Assembly: GCA_045657945.1 (NCBI GenBank)
Contig: JAZOUB010000015.1
Coordinates: 1 to 64,000 of the forward strand
Direction: 5' to 3'
Length of the DNA stretch: 64,000 bases
Origin: HGM04593 sp045657945
GTDB lineage: Bacteria; Bacteroidota; Bacteroidia; Bacteroidales; Bacteroidaceae
The notes beneath the pieces were generated by a model that worked only from the letters and a program-made list of their open reading frames with translations, was not told the origin of the DNA and searched no databases. Below, piece by piece: positions 14,268-22,175 of the stretch; the first letter of the stretch is position 1; every line of letters starts with the position of its first letter. Both the position numbers and the translations under genes were made by a program.

Positions 14268-16468
14268 AGATTTACACGAAGTGAAACGCCCAAATGCAAC
14301 GGCTTGCCCTGAGCAAAGAAATCGTTGCCGATTGAGCGGAAATAGAATGTATTGTATTTTTCATTCAGCAGGTTCTTGCCCCACAGCGACGCGCCCCAGT
14401 GGCCTTTCTCCCACACAAGCGAAGCCGACAGCAGGCCATAGAACGGTTGCATAAGTGTATTCTCCTCGTTCCAGTATATACGCCCCACTCCGTTCCAGCC
14501 CACATTGAGCACAAAGATGTTTGCAAAACTGTGCGGCACGGGGATGCGGTAGGCAATGTTCGCCGAGTATGTCTCACGCGGAGCGTATGGCAGCACCTTG
14601 CCGGCGAGGTCAACATCGCCGCGGTTGTACTCCAGGAATTGAGCATGAGTGTATCCGAAACCTGCGTCAAAAGTAAAATCGCCCAAGAGATAACGGACTG
14701 CAAGTTCGGCGCCGGTGCTGAAGGAACGCCCGGCATTGGACATCATGCGTCCCGTGCCCATTCCGTCGGGGAACACGGTCAGCTGCTGATTGCGGCAATC
14801 GATGTAGAACAGTGTTGCCGAAATATCAAGCTTACCGCTTGCAAGCGGCGAAAGATGGGTGCCAAGTTCGTATGTCCAGTTCTCCTCGGGGTGATATACC
14901 GTTGACGAGGCATTGACATTCTGGTCATTGCCCACAAGCTCGCCCATCATCTTCTGTTGCAGTATGTCGGAGAAAAGTTGGGTATTGAAACCACCGGCCT
15001 TGAATCCCTTGCGCGTCGATGCATATACATTTCCCCAGTCGCCACCGTATGAGACCGACAGGCTTGGCAGGAGTTCAAGCGCATCGACAGCCCTGCTACC
15101 TTTGAAAACAGAGTTCAGTTCATTGCTGTCGCGCAAATCCTTGTATGTGCTGTAATGCACTGTGGCGCGACTATCATAGCTCATCGACGAATATTCATAA
15201 TCGACACGCAGGCCGGCTTTCACATCAAAACCTCCGAATGAAAAACCACCCTGAACGAATGCCGCAACACCGAATGCCGGAATCACGAAATAATCCTCAA
15301 TAACGAAATTGTCCTCGCGGAACGATAGTTCCCTGTCGCCAACAAGGTGATAATAATACTCCTCATTGGCGTTTTTCAGTATCAGATTGTCAATTCCATA
15401 CTGCTTGAAGTGCACGGGAGCTGACATTCTGTTATGTTTGAAGAAACCGAACAGGCCACCCAGAAGATCAAAGGCACCCAACTCCTCGGCCTTCACCACA
15501 AACTCCTGTGTCAAGGAGTGCTCGCGCTGGTACTGCCCCATTGAGAAATAGTCGAGCGGCAGGAAATCATTGTCAAGTTCCATGCGGTCATCGACATACT
15601 GATAGCCTGTGGTTGAGGAGAGTGTCAAATGCTCGAAATAGCGCTTCACCACAAGACCGTCGGAGACATTGAAGCGTTTGTAGGAACACTCATCGTTATA
15701 TGCAACAGGGGCAAGTTCGCCGGTTTCGGGGTTGTAGTGACCGTATGCCCAACCACCCTCATTCACATAGCCGGCCGAGACAGTGTTGTCAATACTCCAG
15801 TTCTCCGTAGACAGCCACTGAGTGCGCAGACGCAACGCAACATTGTCGCCACCGTCGCAGTTTGTGCCAAGTTCATGATTCTTGAAATAGCCGTCGCTGT
15901 GATTGTACATCACACCCACAGACCAACCGAAGGTATCGCTTGTCTTGGCATAGTGTGACGCCTTGAGGCGCACGCTGTTTGCCGTGCCATACTCCAGTGA
16001 CAAGCGCTTTCCCTGGAAATCGAGCGGCGACATAGTATAAAGGTTTATTGCACCGCCCGAGGTGTTGCGCCCGAAGAGCATACCCTGTGCCCCGCGCATC
16101 ACCTGCACACGGTCAATATCAAAGAGTTCAAAATCGTAGCTGTTCTTGTTCATCACGGGAACACCGTCGATGTTCATACCCATCACAGGCTGGTCAATGC
16201 GTGAACCGAAACCACGCACATACATAGACGATGTCATGCGCGAGCCGTAATCGGGCTGATAAAAGTTGGGGGCGAGCGCCGAGAGTTCCTTGACCGATGT
16301 CAGGTGACGGTTCTCAAGCTCCACACGGCGCAGCGAGGTCGATGAATATGTGCCGGCATCATCGTCGGAAATCTTGACCGACGAGACAATATCAATTGAC
16401 GGCAGCACCGAATCGACTGGCTCGACCGGCGACATCATGAGTGCAAGTATGGATATAATGAGATTCAA
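14264..16468 (-). CDS. TonB-dependent outer-membrane receptor (not SusC type)
   Basis: A 734-residue outer-membrane transporter. The plug domain runs from about residue 30 to 150 (VKELSALAPNFYQPDYGSRM, YVRGFGSRIDQPVMGMNIDG, VQVMRGAQGMLFGRNTSGGAI), followed by a 22-strand-type barrel. It lacks the carboxypeptidase-like N-terminal domain of SusC proteins, so it resembles siderophore, haem or cobalamin receptors; the ligand is unknown. No ATG precedes the hydrophobic leader: the frame opens with TTG at 16468 and an in-frame stop lies two codons upstream. A -7 box at 16489-16496 predicts a leader of about 14 nt, which supports the TTG. The next ATG (16438) would remove most of the signal sequence. 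First gene of the proposed operon with the calycin-like lipoprotein, GH123-like enzyme and flavodiiron protein. Confidence 0.88.
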   Translation of the reverse strand: MNLIISILALMMSPVEPVDSVLPSIDIVSSVKISDDDAGTYSSTSLRRVELENRHLTSVKELSALAPNFYQPDYGSRMTSSMYVRGFGSRIDQPVMGMNIDGVPVMNKNSYDFELFDIDRVQVMRGAQGMLFGRNTSGGAINLYTMSPLDFQGKRLSLEYGTANSVRLKASHYAKTSDTFGWSVGVMYNHSDGYFKNHELGTNCDGGDNVALRLRTQWLSTENWSIDNTVSAGYVNEGGWAYGHYNPETGELAPVAYNDECSYKRFNVSDGLVVKRYFEHLTLSSTTGYQYVDDRMELDNDFLPLDYFSMGQYQREHSLTQEFVVKAEELGAFDLLGGLFGFFKHNRMSAPVHFKQYGIDNLILKNANEEYYYHLVGDRELSFREDNFVIEDYFVIPAFGVAAFVQGGFSFGGFDVKAGLRVDYEYSSMSYDSRATVHYSTYKDLRDSNELNSVFKGSRAVDALELLPSLSVSYGGDWGNVYASTRKGFKAGGFNTQLFSDILQQKMMGELVGNDQNVNASSTVYHPEENWTYELGTHLSPLASGKLDISATLFYIDCRNQQLTVFPDGMGTGRMMSNAGRSFSTGAELAVRYLLGDFTFDAGFGYTHAQFLEYNRGDVDLAGKVLPYAPRETYSANIAYRIPVPHSFANIFVLNVGWNGVGRIYWNEENTLMQPFYGLLSASLVWEKGHWGASLWGKNLLNEKYNTFYFRSIGNDFFAQGKPLHLGVSLRVNL

Positions 16469-16488
16469 TGCTGTTCAGTAATAGAACG

Positions 16489-16496
16489 CAAAGATA
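16489..16496 (-). promoter_or_regulatory. -7 box of the TonB receptor operon
   Basis: Minus-strand TATCTTTG, a consensus -7 box, 21 bases before the TTG at 16468. No clear -33 partner was seen. Confidence 0.5.
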
Positions 16497-16529
16497 GAAA
16501 AAAAACGGAGAAAAACCGCCGGAAGAGTG

Positions 16530-17147
16530 TTAATAATAGTAGTTATCGCCGTCACCGGTTGTCGTCATTTCTTTTATCAGTGGCAGCAGCACCTTGTCAA
16601 CGACCTTGTCATTGAGGCGGTGTTCGCCGTCGAACCAGCGGCAACGCTCCTCGCCATAGAGCTCGGCCATCAACGGATAGAAATGCACAACAGGATCCTT
16701 GTCGCCAAAAAGCCCCACGACAAGCTGTTTCTCTTCATCGGTTATGCCGTCGAACTGGTGTCTCTCCATCTCCTTGAAACGCTCGACTACCGCCTTGTCA
16801 ATGCGGAACTCAGTTGCACCGTCCTTGCGCTTGGACATGTACTTGTTGCGCCCCATCTTGCCAAAGAGCAACGAGCGCGACATCTCGAACGATGGATTCA
16901 CCACAATGCGAGGCACACCCCACAACTGCTGCGTGTACATTCCACCCATGGATGTTCCCACGACAATCTCGGGCTGCTCTTCCTCCACAATGGAGCGTAG
17001 CAGTTCAAGTGCCTCAAATGGATCGACCGGCAGGTCGGGGGCAATGACACGCCAACCCGGCAGGCTGCGGCGAAGGTTCATGACTGTACCCGAACTGCCC
17101 GACGAGGCAAACCCGTGGACATACATCATTTTGCGAATGTTATTCAT
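16530..17147 (-). CDS. YqiA/YcfP-like alpha/beta hydrolase
   Basis: A 205-residue cytoplasmic esterase-like protein. The oxyanion motif MYVHGFASSGSSG (residues 8-20), nucleophile elbow GTSMGG (about 63-68), Asp in LFGDKDPVV and His in GEHRL give a complete Ser-Asp-His triad for the UPF0227/YqiA family of small alpha/beta hydrolases. The substrate is not predictable. It follows the PorT-family gene after 43 bases on the same strand and precedes the promoter of the TonB receptor operon. Confidence 0.85.
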   Translation of the reverse strand: MNNIRKMMYVHGFASSGSSGTVMNLRRSLPGWRVIAPDLPVDPFEALELLRSIVEEEQPEIVVGTSMGGMYTQQLWGVPRIVVNPSFEMSRSLLFGKMGRNKYMSKRKDGATEFRIDKAVVERFKEMERHQFDGITDEEKQLVVGLFGDKDPVVHFYPLMAELYGEERCRWFDGEHRLNDKVVDKVLLPLIKEMTTTGDGDNYYY

Positions 17148-17190
17148 AAGTCCAAAATATCAATTATTGTACTTTTTGTTCAGCAACAAT

Positions 17191-17892
17191 CTATTCAAAG
17201 TAGAGCGAGAGAATTATCATCTTGCTCGCCACCCTATCGACCGACTGCGTGAATTTCAAGTAGTTGGCATCGAGCAGGTCGCTGCGGTCTTTGCGCAGCA
17301 CATCGAGCGGACTGAACGCAAATTTGAGTTCAGGGATAAGCTTGAAGAACGGCAGATAGAAATCGCATCCGAAGCCAACCTCAATCATAAAATCGAACTT
17401 ACGGAGCAACAGCTGCTGCTGTTTCTTGACGGTGAGGTTGAACATGGGGCTGACACCGGCAGTGACATAAGGGCGATAGTTGTTGAAACGCTCGGCAGCC
17501 ACTTTCAGATGAATCGGCAATGCAATATATGTTGTTTTCACCGACTGTTTCGATGTCTCACCGCTGTTCTGCTCACGGAAGATGACACTGTTCTGTCCAA
17601 AGTGCATGGTGGGTATTGCGCGCAACGACAGATAGGTGTTGAGCCTGAGGTCGGCAAGCACACCCACGCTGAAACCGGGATTGTAGTTGGCAATGTCGGC
17701 AAACCACGCTTCGCCGTTTTCTGTAACAAAGCCGTTATTCGTGAATTCCATATCCTGCGCATGCACACCCACAAAAAAGCCATAGTGCAGACGGCGGTAA
17801 TCGATATACGGCTTGTTCTGCACCTTACGCTCCTGAGCCACCACACAGAGTGGCAGCAACAGCAGCAATATGTATGTCATGACTCTTTTCAT
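17191..17892 (-). CDS. porT: PorT-family outer-membrane protein
   Basis: A 233-residue beta-barrel protein. PorT is an outer-membrane component needed for type IX secretion in Porphyromonas gingivalis. The start at 17892 gives the signal peptide MKRVMTYILLLLLPLCVVAQ; an ORF extension upstream is not needed. Family-like features are RRLHYGFFVGVHAQDMEF near the N-terminus, NYNPGFSVGVLADLRL, LSLRAIPTMHFGQ, the basic TTYIALPIHLKV strand and the C-terminal MIILSLYFE ending in an aromatic-acidic pair. The window also encodes several proteins with type IX-like tails. It lies 28 bases after the paralogous secreted protein at 17921-18538. Confidence 0.82.
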   Translation of the reverse strand: MKRVMTYILLLLLPLCVVAQERKVQNKPYIDYRRLHYGFFVGVHAQDMEFTNNGFVTENGEAWFADIANYNPGFSVGVLADLRLNTYLSLRAIPTMHFGQNSVIFREQNSGETSKQSVKTTYIALPIHLKVAAERFNNYRPYVTAGVSPMFNLTVKKQQQLLLRKFDFMIEVGFGCDFYLPFFKLIPELKFAFSPLDVLRKDRSDLLDANYLKFTQSVDRVASKMIILSLYFE

Positions 17893-17920
17893 TCTGGAGT
17901 ATAACGCAAAAACCGGGCTG

Positions 17921-18538
17921 TTATTGCATCTGCTCCGAAATAAAATCAACCCCATTATTGAAGTAGTCAAATGCAATGGACATTGTCTTCATTAAATCGG
18001 GATACTCTGTTTTATTTCTTTCATAGAGTCGTATATATTCTTCTTTAGTATCCGGATTATCGGTTATGCTCGACCAATAAAACTGCCAGAACAGCATTTG
18101 GTGACCTTTCCTTATCTTGGACAGACAATCCATGAAGACATCATTTCTTTGTTGCATTGTATTGTGCAGCAACTCTTGCAGGTAGTTTGGAGCATCTGCA
18201 TCAAGTGTCGCTCCAACTGATAATGCAATAAGTCTGTCGCAGAATAGCGTATCATTTATTGCCGTACATTTACCCAAAGCCTGTATGTGCTCATAGGCCT
18301 GGCTATACATTGACAAGTCAAACCCGTCCTGGTCACAATATCTGTATGTGAAGTTAAAATCGTTCCAACAACTGGGGAATGCATTAAAAAAATCATGTTG
18401 CAGGCATTCATTCTGCGGCTCTTTCTCAAGTGCAGCAAATGTCTTGTTTAGCCTTGCTGTATCAACAGGAAAGATTTGTGCTGTTGCAGTGGTGAACAAC
18501 ATATTGAACAACAGCATTGTTAAAAAGAGGCGTTTCAT
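17921..18538 (-). CDS. Secreted protein of unknown function, paralog A
   Basis: A 205-residue exported protein with signal peptide MKRLFLTMLLFNMLFTTATAQ (start at 18538; an upstream ATG is only an extension). It is clearly related to the next gene: both share AQIFPVDTAxLN after the signal, a Cys pair in AINDTLFC, and the block LSKIRKGHQMLFWQFYWS, followed by YxRNKxxYPxLM. It is mostly helical by composition. I do not recognise the family. Tandem copies of a small periplasmic protein behind a DUF5675 gene suggest an immunity or inhibitor role, but that is inference. Confidence 0.75.
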   Translation of the reverse strand: MKRLFLTMLLFNMLFTTATAQIFPVDTARLNKTFAALEKEPQNECLQHDFFNAFPSCWNDFNFTYRYCDQDGFDLSMYSQAYEHIQALGKCTAINDTLFCDRLIALSVGATLDADAPNYLQELLHNTMQQRNDVFMDCLSKIRKGHQMLFWQFYWSSITDNPDTKEEYIRLYERNKTEYPDLMKTMSIAFDYFNNGVDFISEQMQ

Positions 18539-18583
18539 TGAAGAGCTATAAAGATGTGAACATTTCATAATCCACCAGTATTA

Positions 18584-19267
18584 TCACTTCTCATAATCAT
18601 TGTAAATTAACTTATAATCTCTATTGATAAATTTACGACTACAAGCCTCTTCTTTATGCGGAAGTAGATTTGGATAATTTATACCGTCATAGAAGTATTC
18701 AAAAGCCGTTCGTGATATTTCCATCAATTCCGGATATATGTTTTTGTTGCGATTGTATAATTCTTTAAAATGTTCAGCTCGAGAACATTCTGTTACAGTT
18801 GACCAACAGAACTGCCAAAACTGCATTTGATGCCCTTTCCTTAATTTTGACAAGTAATTCAACACCAATTCTTCTTGACTTAAAACATAACCGACCAGAT
18901 AATCCTGATATACACTTGTACATTCTCCGCTATCTTTCATACCAACAGTAAGGTTCACTATTTTTTTGCAAAACACAGTGTCGTTTATGCATGACAATGA
19001 AAATAGTGTTGAAATGTGCTCACTACACATTTCACACATCATATTTTGGTGTCCATCATCATATACAGGAGTATATGTCATATAAAATTCGAGCCAAGTC
19101 GTGGGATATGCGTCTAAGAACTCCATTTCTGTTTTGGCAGTATGACCCTCACTTGCCAATCTCTTGTATGCATTGTTCAAGTTCGCGGTATCAACAGGAA
19201 AGATTTGTGCTGTTGCAGCGGTGAACGACAGATACACAAATAGTGCAGCAAAGAAACTTCTTTTCAT
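18584..19267 (-). CDS. Secreted protein of unknown function, paralog B
   Basis: A 227-residue exported protein with signal peptide MKRSFFAALFVYLSFTAATAQ, related along its full length to paralog A at 17921-18538, but with a C-terminal extension of about 18 residues (KEEACSRKFINRDYKLIYND). It has more cysteines than paralog A (MMCEMCSEH, CINDTVFCKK, ECTSV, FCWS, ECSRAE). It starts 7 bases after the TGA that the frame-corrected DUF5675 gene would use, which ties the two genes into one unit. The family was not recognised. Confidence 0.75.
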   Translation of the reverse strand: MKRSFFAALFVYLSFTAATAQIFPVDTANLNNAYKRLASEGHTAKTEMEFLDAYPTTWLEFYMTYTPVYDDGHQNMMCEMCSEHISTLFSLSCINDTVFCKKIVNLTVGMKDSGECTSVYQDYLVGYVLSQEELVLNYLSKLRKGHQMQFWQFCWSTVTECSRAEHFKELYNRNKNIYPELMEISRTAFEYFYDGINYPNLLPHKEEACSRKFINRDYKLIYNDYEK

Positions 19268-19274
19268 AATAATT

Positions 19275-19879
19275 TCATTCTATTAGATTGGAAACATCAG
19301 GACCAACATTGATTTTTATACCATTTGTTCCGTATGTCTGAAAAAAATGAAAAAGTTCATCCTTTTTATTATTGTCATTAATAATGAAATCATTGTTTTG
19401 TTTATTTGGTTCAAAAGAACTTCCTGGGATAAAACATCCAGTTGTGTTTTTTCCGTTTTTCCCACTAGTATTGCAATACCACTACGACCAGGAACGTTGT
19501 CTATATACCAATCATAGCGAAGCGCTATATTTTCCTCTCTTTGTTTTGTTTTTTCAGAAATTCTTTTCTTCATTTCTTTTTGAGTAATCACATCATATGT
19601 CCCACTCATAATCGCCCTATCGCTACCCTCTTTATTTGCCTTCATATAATCTGTTGCAGGCTCAAGAAAATACCCATTCATGGCATCAACACGGTTTCCT
19701 TGCTCATCATATGCAGTTGCAATGAAAGCACTTACAGTACTATCATCTCCGTACCATAATCTACTTGTATTGACTACCACTTTTGTTCTTGGCTTTTTAT
19801 CGCCTTCGTTTCCGTTTTCATACGCTGTTGCAATCTCAAAGATACTTGGTCTTCGCCCGTTGTTAAAAAAGTTTCTCAT
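19275..19879 (-). pseudogene. DUF5675-family protein, disrupted by a one-base frameshift
   Basis: The open frame from 19879 encodes a DUF5675-like domain (STVSAFIATAYDEQGNRVDAMNGYFLEP, AIMSGTYDVI, NVPGRSGIAILVGKTEK) and then loses its family features. In the next frame the expected continuation appears: NTTGCFIPGSSFEPNKQ, running on to a TGA at 19275. A run of six A on the minus strand (19447-19452) is where one extra A would join them and give 201 residues. The family normally has IHxGNT before the (D/N)TxGC motif; here that His position reads Leu138 (ILVG). The motif resembles the H...GC arrangement of L,D-transpeptidases. Without correction the frame runs to 19316 (187 residues). Sequencing error, phase variation or decay are all possible. 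Confidence 0.75.
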
Positions 19880-19909
19880 ATAATTCGCATTTTTAATTTA
19901 ATAACAATG

Positions 19910-19917
19910 CAAAATTA
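19910..19917 (-). promoter_or_regulatory. -7 box of the DUF5675 gene
   Basis: Minus-strand TAATTTTG, fitting TAnnTTTG. It predicts a leader of about 24 nt before the ATG at 19879. The -33 element is unclear. Confidence 0.45.
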
Positions 19918-20041
19918 TCTTATACCTTCTTCAACGAGGTTGCGAAATTGTCACTTTAAGTAATGCGAATATACAAAACTAAACAGCGGTTGTCAATATT
20001 TTGCAAGAAAAAACAGTTGGTTCATAACCTTTAACACAAAC

Positions 20042-20078
20042 AAAACTGCGATAAACCATCTTTGTCTATCACAGTTTT
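20042..20078 (-). terminator. Terminator after uup
   Basis: A 12-bp stem with one mismatch (AAAACTGCGATA at 20042-20053, TATCACAGTTTT at 20067-20078). On the minus strand it is followed by GTTTTGTTTG, 15 bases after the uup stop codon. Confidence 0.65.
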
Positions 20079-20092
20079 CAGTTTTACCCTCG

Positions 20093-21964
20093 TTAAGCAA
20101 ATTCGCTCAGTTCGAGCCAGCGCATTGTCTTTTCGTCGATGAGTGCAATGACATCCTGGATGCGGCGTGACTTTGCAAGCAGTTCATCATTGCCAAGCGT
20201 GCCGCTGCAGAGCTCCTGTTCAATGGTGCTTTTCTCTTCCTCGAGTTCCATTATCTCAACCTCAAGTGCCTCATACTCCTTGCGCTCCTTGAACGACAAT
20301 TTGCGTTTGGACTCGGCACGAAAGGTCTGCTTGGGAGCATTCTCCTTTGCTGCTTTTGCAGCAGCGGCCTTTGCTGCGGCGGCTTTCTCCTCCTCACGCC
20401 AGTCGCGCCAGTCGGTGTAGTTGCCGGGGAAGTCCTTTATGTCGCCACCGCCATTGAACACAAAGATGTGGTCAACCACCTTGTCCATGAAGTAGCGGTC
20501 GTGGCTGACAACAATCACGCAGCCCTTGAAATCGCACAGATACTCCTCGAGCACCTGCAAGGTCTCAATGTCAAGGTCGTTTGTAGGCTCGTCGAGCACA
20601 AGAAAATTGGGGTTCGACATGAGCACCGTGCAAAGATAGAGACGGCGTTTCTCGCCACCGCTCAGTTTATATACATAACTGTACTGCTTTTCGGGCGGGA
20701 AGAGGAAATGTTGCAGGAACTGCGACGCGGTGAGCATCTTGCCGGCAACGGGAATCACCTCGGCAATATTCTTCACAACATCTATCACCTTCATCTGCTC
20801 GTCAAAGGCAAGGCCATCCTGGCTGTAATAGCCCCATTTCACCGTCTCGCCCACCTCTATTATTCCATTGTCGGGGGCAACGCGGCCAAGCAGCATCTTT
20901 ATGAATGTAGATTTACCCGTGCCGTTGTTGCCAACGATACCCAGTTTCTCGTAGCGTGCAAAGGTGTAGTAGAAATCCTTTGTAATGACCCTGTCACCGA
21001 ATGCCTTTGACAAGGCCTTCATGACAAATATCTTGTTGCCGATATATTGCGACTTCACCTCGAGCGACACCTTGCTCTCGTCGCGCATGGCAGCCGCCTT
21101 CTCCTCTAGCTTATAGAATGCATCGATGCGGAATTTCGCCTTGTGGGCACGCGCCTGTGGCTGACGGCGCATCCAGTCGAGTTCCTTGCGCAGGAGATTG
21201 CGCGCACGCGCAGTCTCGGCAGCAAGATTCTGCAGGCGTTCCTCGCGTTTCTGCAGGAAAAGGCTATAGTTGCCCTTGTAGCGATAGACACGGTTGTCGT
21301 CTATCTCAATTATCTCGTTGCAGACATTGTCAAGGAAATAGCGGTCGTGGGTAACCATGAGCAGGCTACCACTGAGGCGCGACAGATACTCCTCGAGCCA
21401 CTCTACCATCTCCATGTCAAGGTGGTTGGTAGGCTCGTCGAGAATCATCAGCTGCGGTTCATCGACAAGCACGGCTGCCAATGCCACACGCTTCTTCTGG
21501 CCACCCGACAACTCCTTCACGGGTTGGTTGAAACGCAGCAGCTTCAGCTTCGAGAGCACCTGCTTCACCCTGTTCTCATAGTCCCAAGCCTCGAGACGGT
21601 CCATCTCCTCCATCAAGCGGGGGAGCGCATCATGGTCGCCACGCTCAAACGCATCCTCGTAGCGCGCTATTACACCGGCCTTCTCGCTGTTGCGCTGCAG
21701 GCAGGCCTCGATGACAGTGAGGTCTCCGTCGAAATCGGGTTCCTGCTCAAGATAGCCCACCCTGACACCACTGCGCAGGGTTATCTTTCCATCGTCGAGC
21801 GGTTCCTCGCCGGCAATAATCTTCAACAGCGTGCTCTTGCCCTTTCCGTTACGGGCAATGAGCCCAATGCGCTGGCGCTCCTCAACAACAAACGAAATAT
21901 CGCTGAAAAGCACAAGGTCACCAAAACTCTTGGATACATTCTCTATCTGCAGGTCTATTGCCAT
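20093..21964 (-). CDS. uup: ABC-F ATPase, Uup-like
   Basis: A 623-residue soluble protein with two ABC domains and no membrane segments, the ABC-F layout; Uup-type members act on ribosomes or DNA branched structures. First Walker A IARNGKGKST (residues 36-45), signature LSGGQKKR, Walker B LMILDEPTNHLD; second Walker A GNNGTGKST, signature LSGGEKRR and VLDEPTNDLD. The inter-domain arm is present (RARNLLRKELDWMRRQPQAR). An Ala/Lys-rich linker (AAAAKAAAAKAAKENAPK) leads to a C-terminal coiled coil typical of Uup. A complete promoter lies 27-58 bases upstream and is bracketed by an inverted repeat. A terminator follows. Confidence 0.93.
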   Translation of the reverse strand: MAIDLQIENVSKSFGDLVLFSDISFVVEERQRIGLIARNGKGKSTLLKIIAGEEPLDDGKITLRSGVRVGYLEQEPDFDGDLTVIEACLQRNSEKAGVIARYEDAFERGDHDALPRLMEEMDRLEAWDYENRVKQVLSKLKLLRFNQPVKELSGGQKKRVALAAVLVDEPQLMILDEPTNHLDMEMVEWLEEYLSRLSGSLLMVTHDRYFLDNVCNEIIEIDDNRVYRYKGNYSLFLQKREERLQNLAAETARARNLLRKELDWMRRQPQARAHKAKFRIDAFYKLEEKAAAMRDESKVSLEVKSQYIGNKIFVMKALSKAFGDRVITKDFYYTFARYEKLGIVGNNGTGKSTFIKMLLGRVAPDNGIIEVGETVKWGYYSQDGLAFDEQMKVIDVVKNIAEVIPVAGKMLTASQFLQHFLFPPEKQYSYVYKLSGGEKRRLYLCTVLMSNPNFLVLDEPTNDLDIETLQVLEEYLCDFKGCVIVVSHDRYFMDKVVDHIFVFNGGGDIKDFPGNYTDWRDWREEEKAAAAKAAAAKAAKENAPKQTFRAESKRKLSFKERKEYEALEVEIMELEEEKSTIEQELCSGTLGNDELLAKSRRIQDVIALIDEKTMRWLELSEFA

Positions 21965-21990
21965 AAATTTCTATTTCTCTATTTTGCCTG

Positions 21991-22022
21991 CGAAGATAAT
22001 AATTTATGCGTTCATAGGCAAA
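21991..22022 (-). promoter_or_regulatory. Promoter of uup
   Basis: Minus-strand -7 TATCTTCG (21991-21998) and -33 TTTG (22019-22022) with 20 bases between. Predicted start near 21984. The -33 box sits in the loop of the inverted repeat 22003-22041. Confidence 0.65.
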
Positions 22023-22041
22023 TCACCCATGAACGCATAAA
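22003..22041. repeat. Perfect 13-bp inverted repeat over the uup promoter
   Basis: Arms TTTATGCGTTCAT (22003-22015) and ATGAACGCATAAA (22029-22041) with 13 bases between. It spans the -33 box of uup and could be an operator. It could also be a terminator for the upstream DUF4890-like gene, although no T run follows on the minus strand. Confidence 0.8.
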
Positions 22042-22175
22042 CTCGACTCGTTGGTACAAGCTTTAACCACACTGCGTGCGCTTGAACCCGCTCACGCTCG
22101 CAGTGCAACTTGCAAGTAAACTTGCGTTGCGCTCGCTTAATCGCAGCTTTCCGCTTTCACCTTTCCGTTTTAACC

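Noticed and set aside
16699..17904. 401-codon plus-strand frame across the YqiA-like and porT genes
   Set aside because: It spans two convincing genes and the gap between them in antisense, and its composition is not protein-like.
21143..22066. 307-codon plus-strand frame opposite uup
   Set aside because: Shadow of uup; it also runs through the uup promoter.
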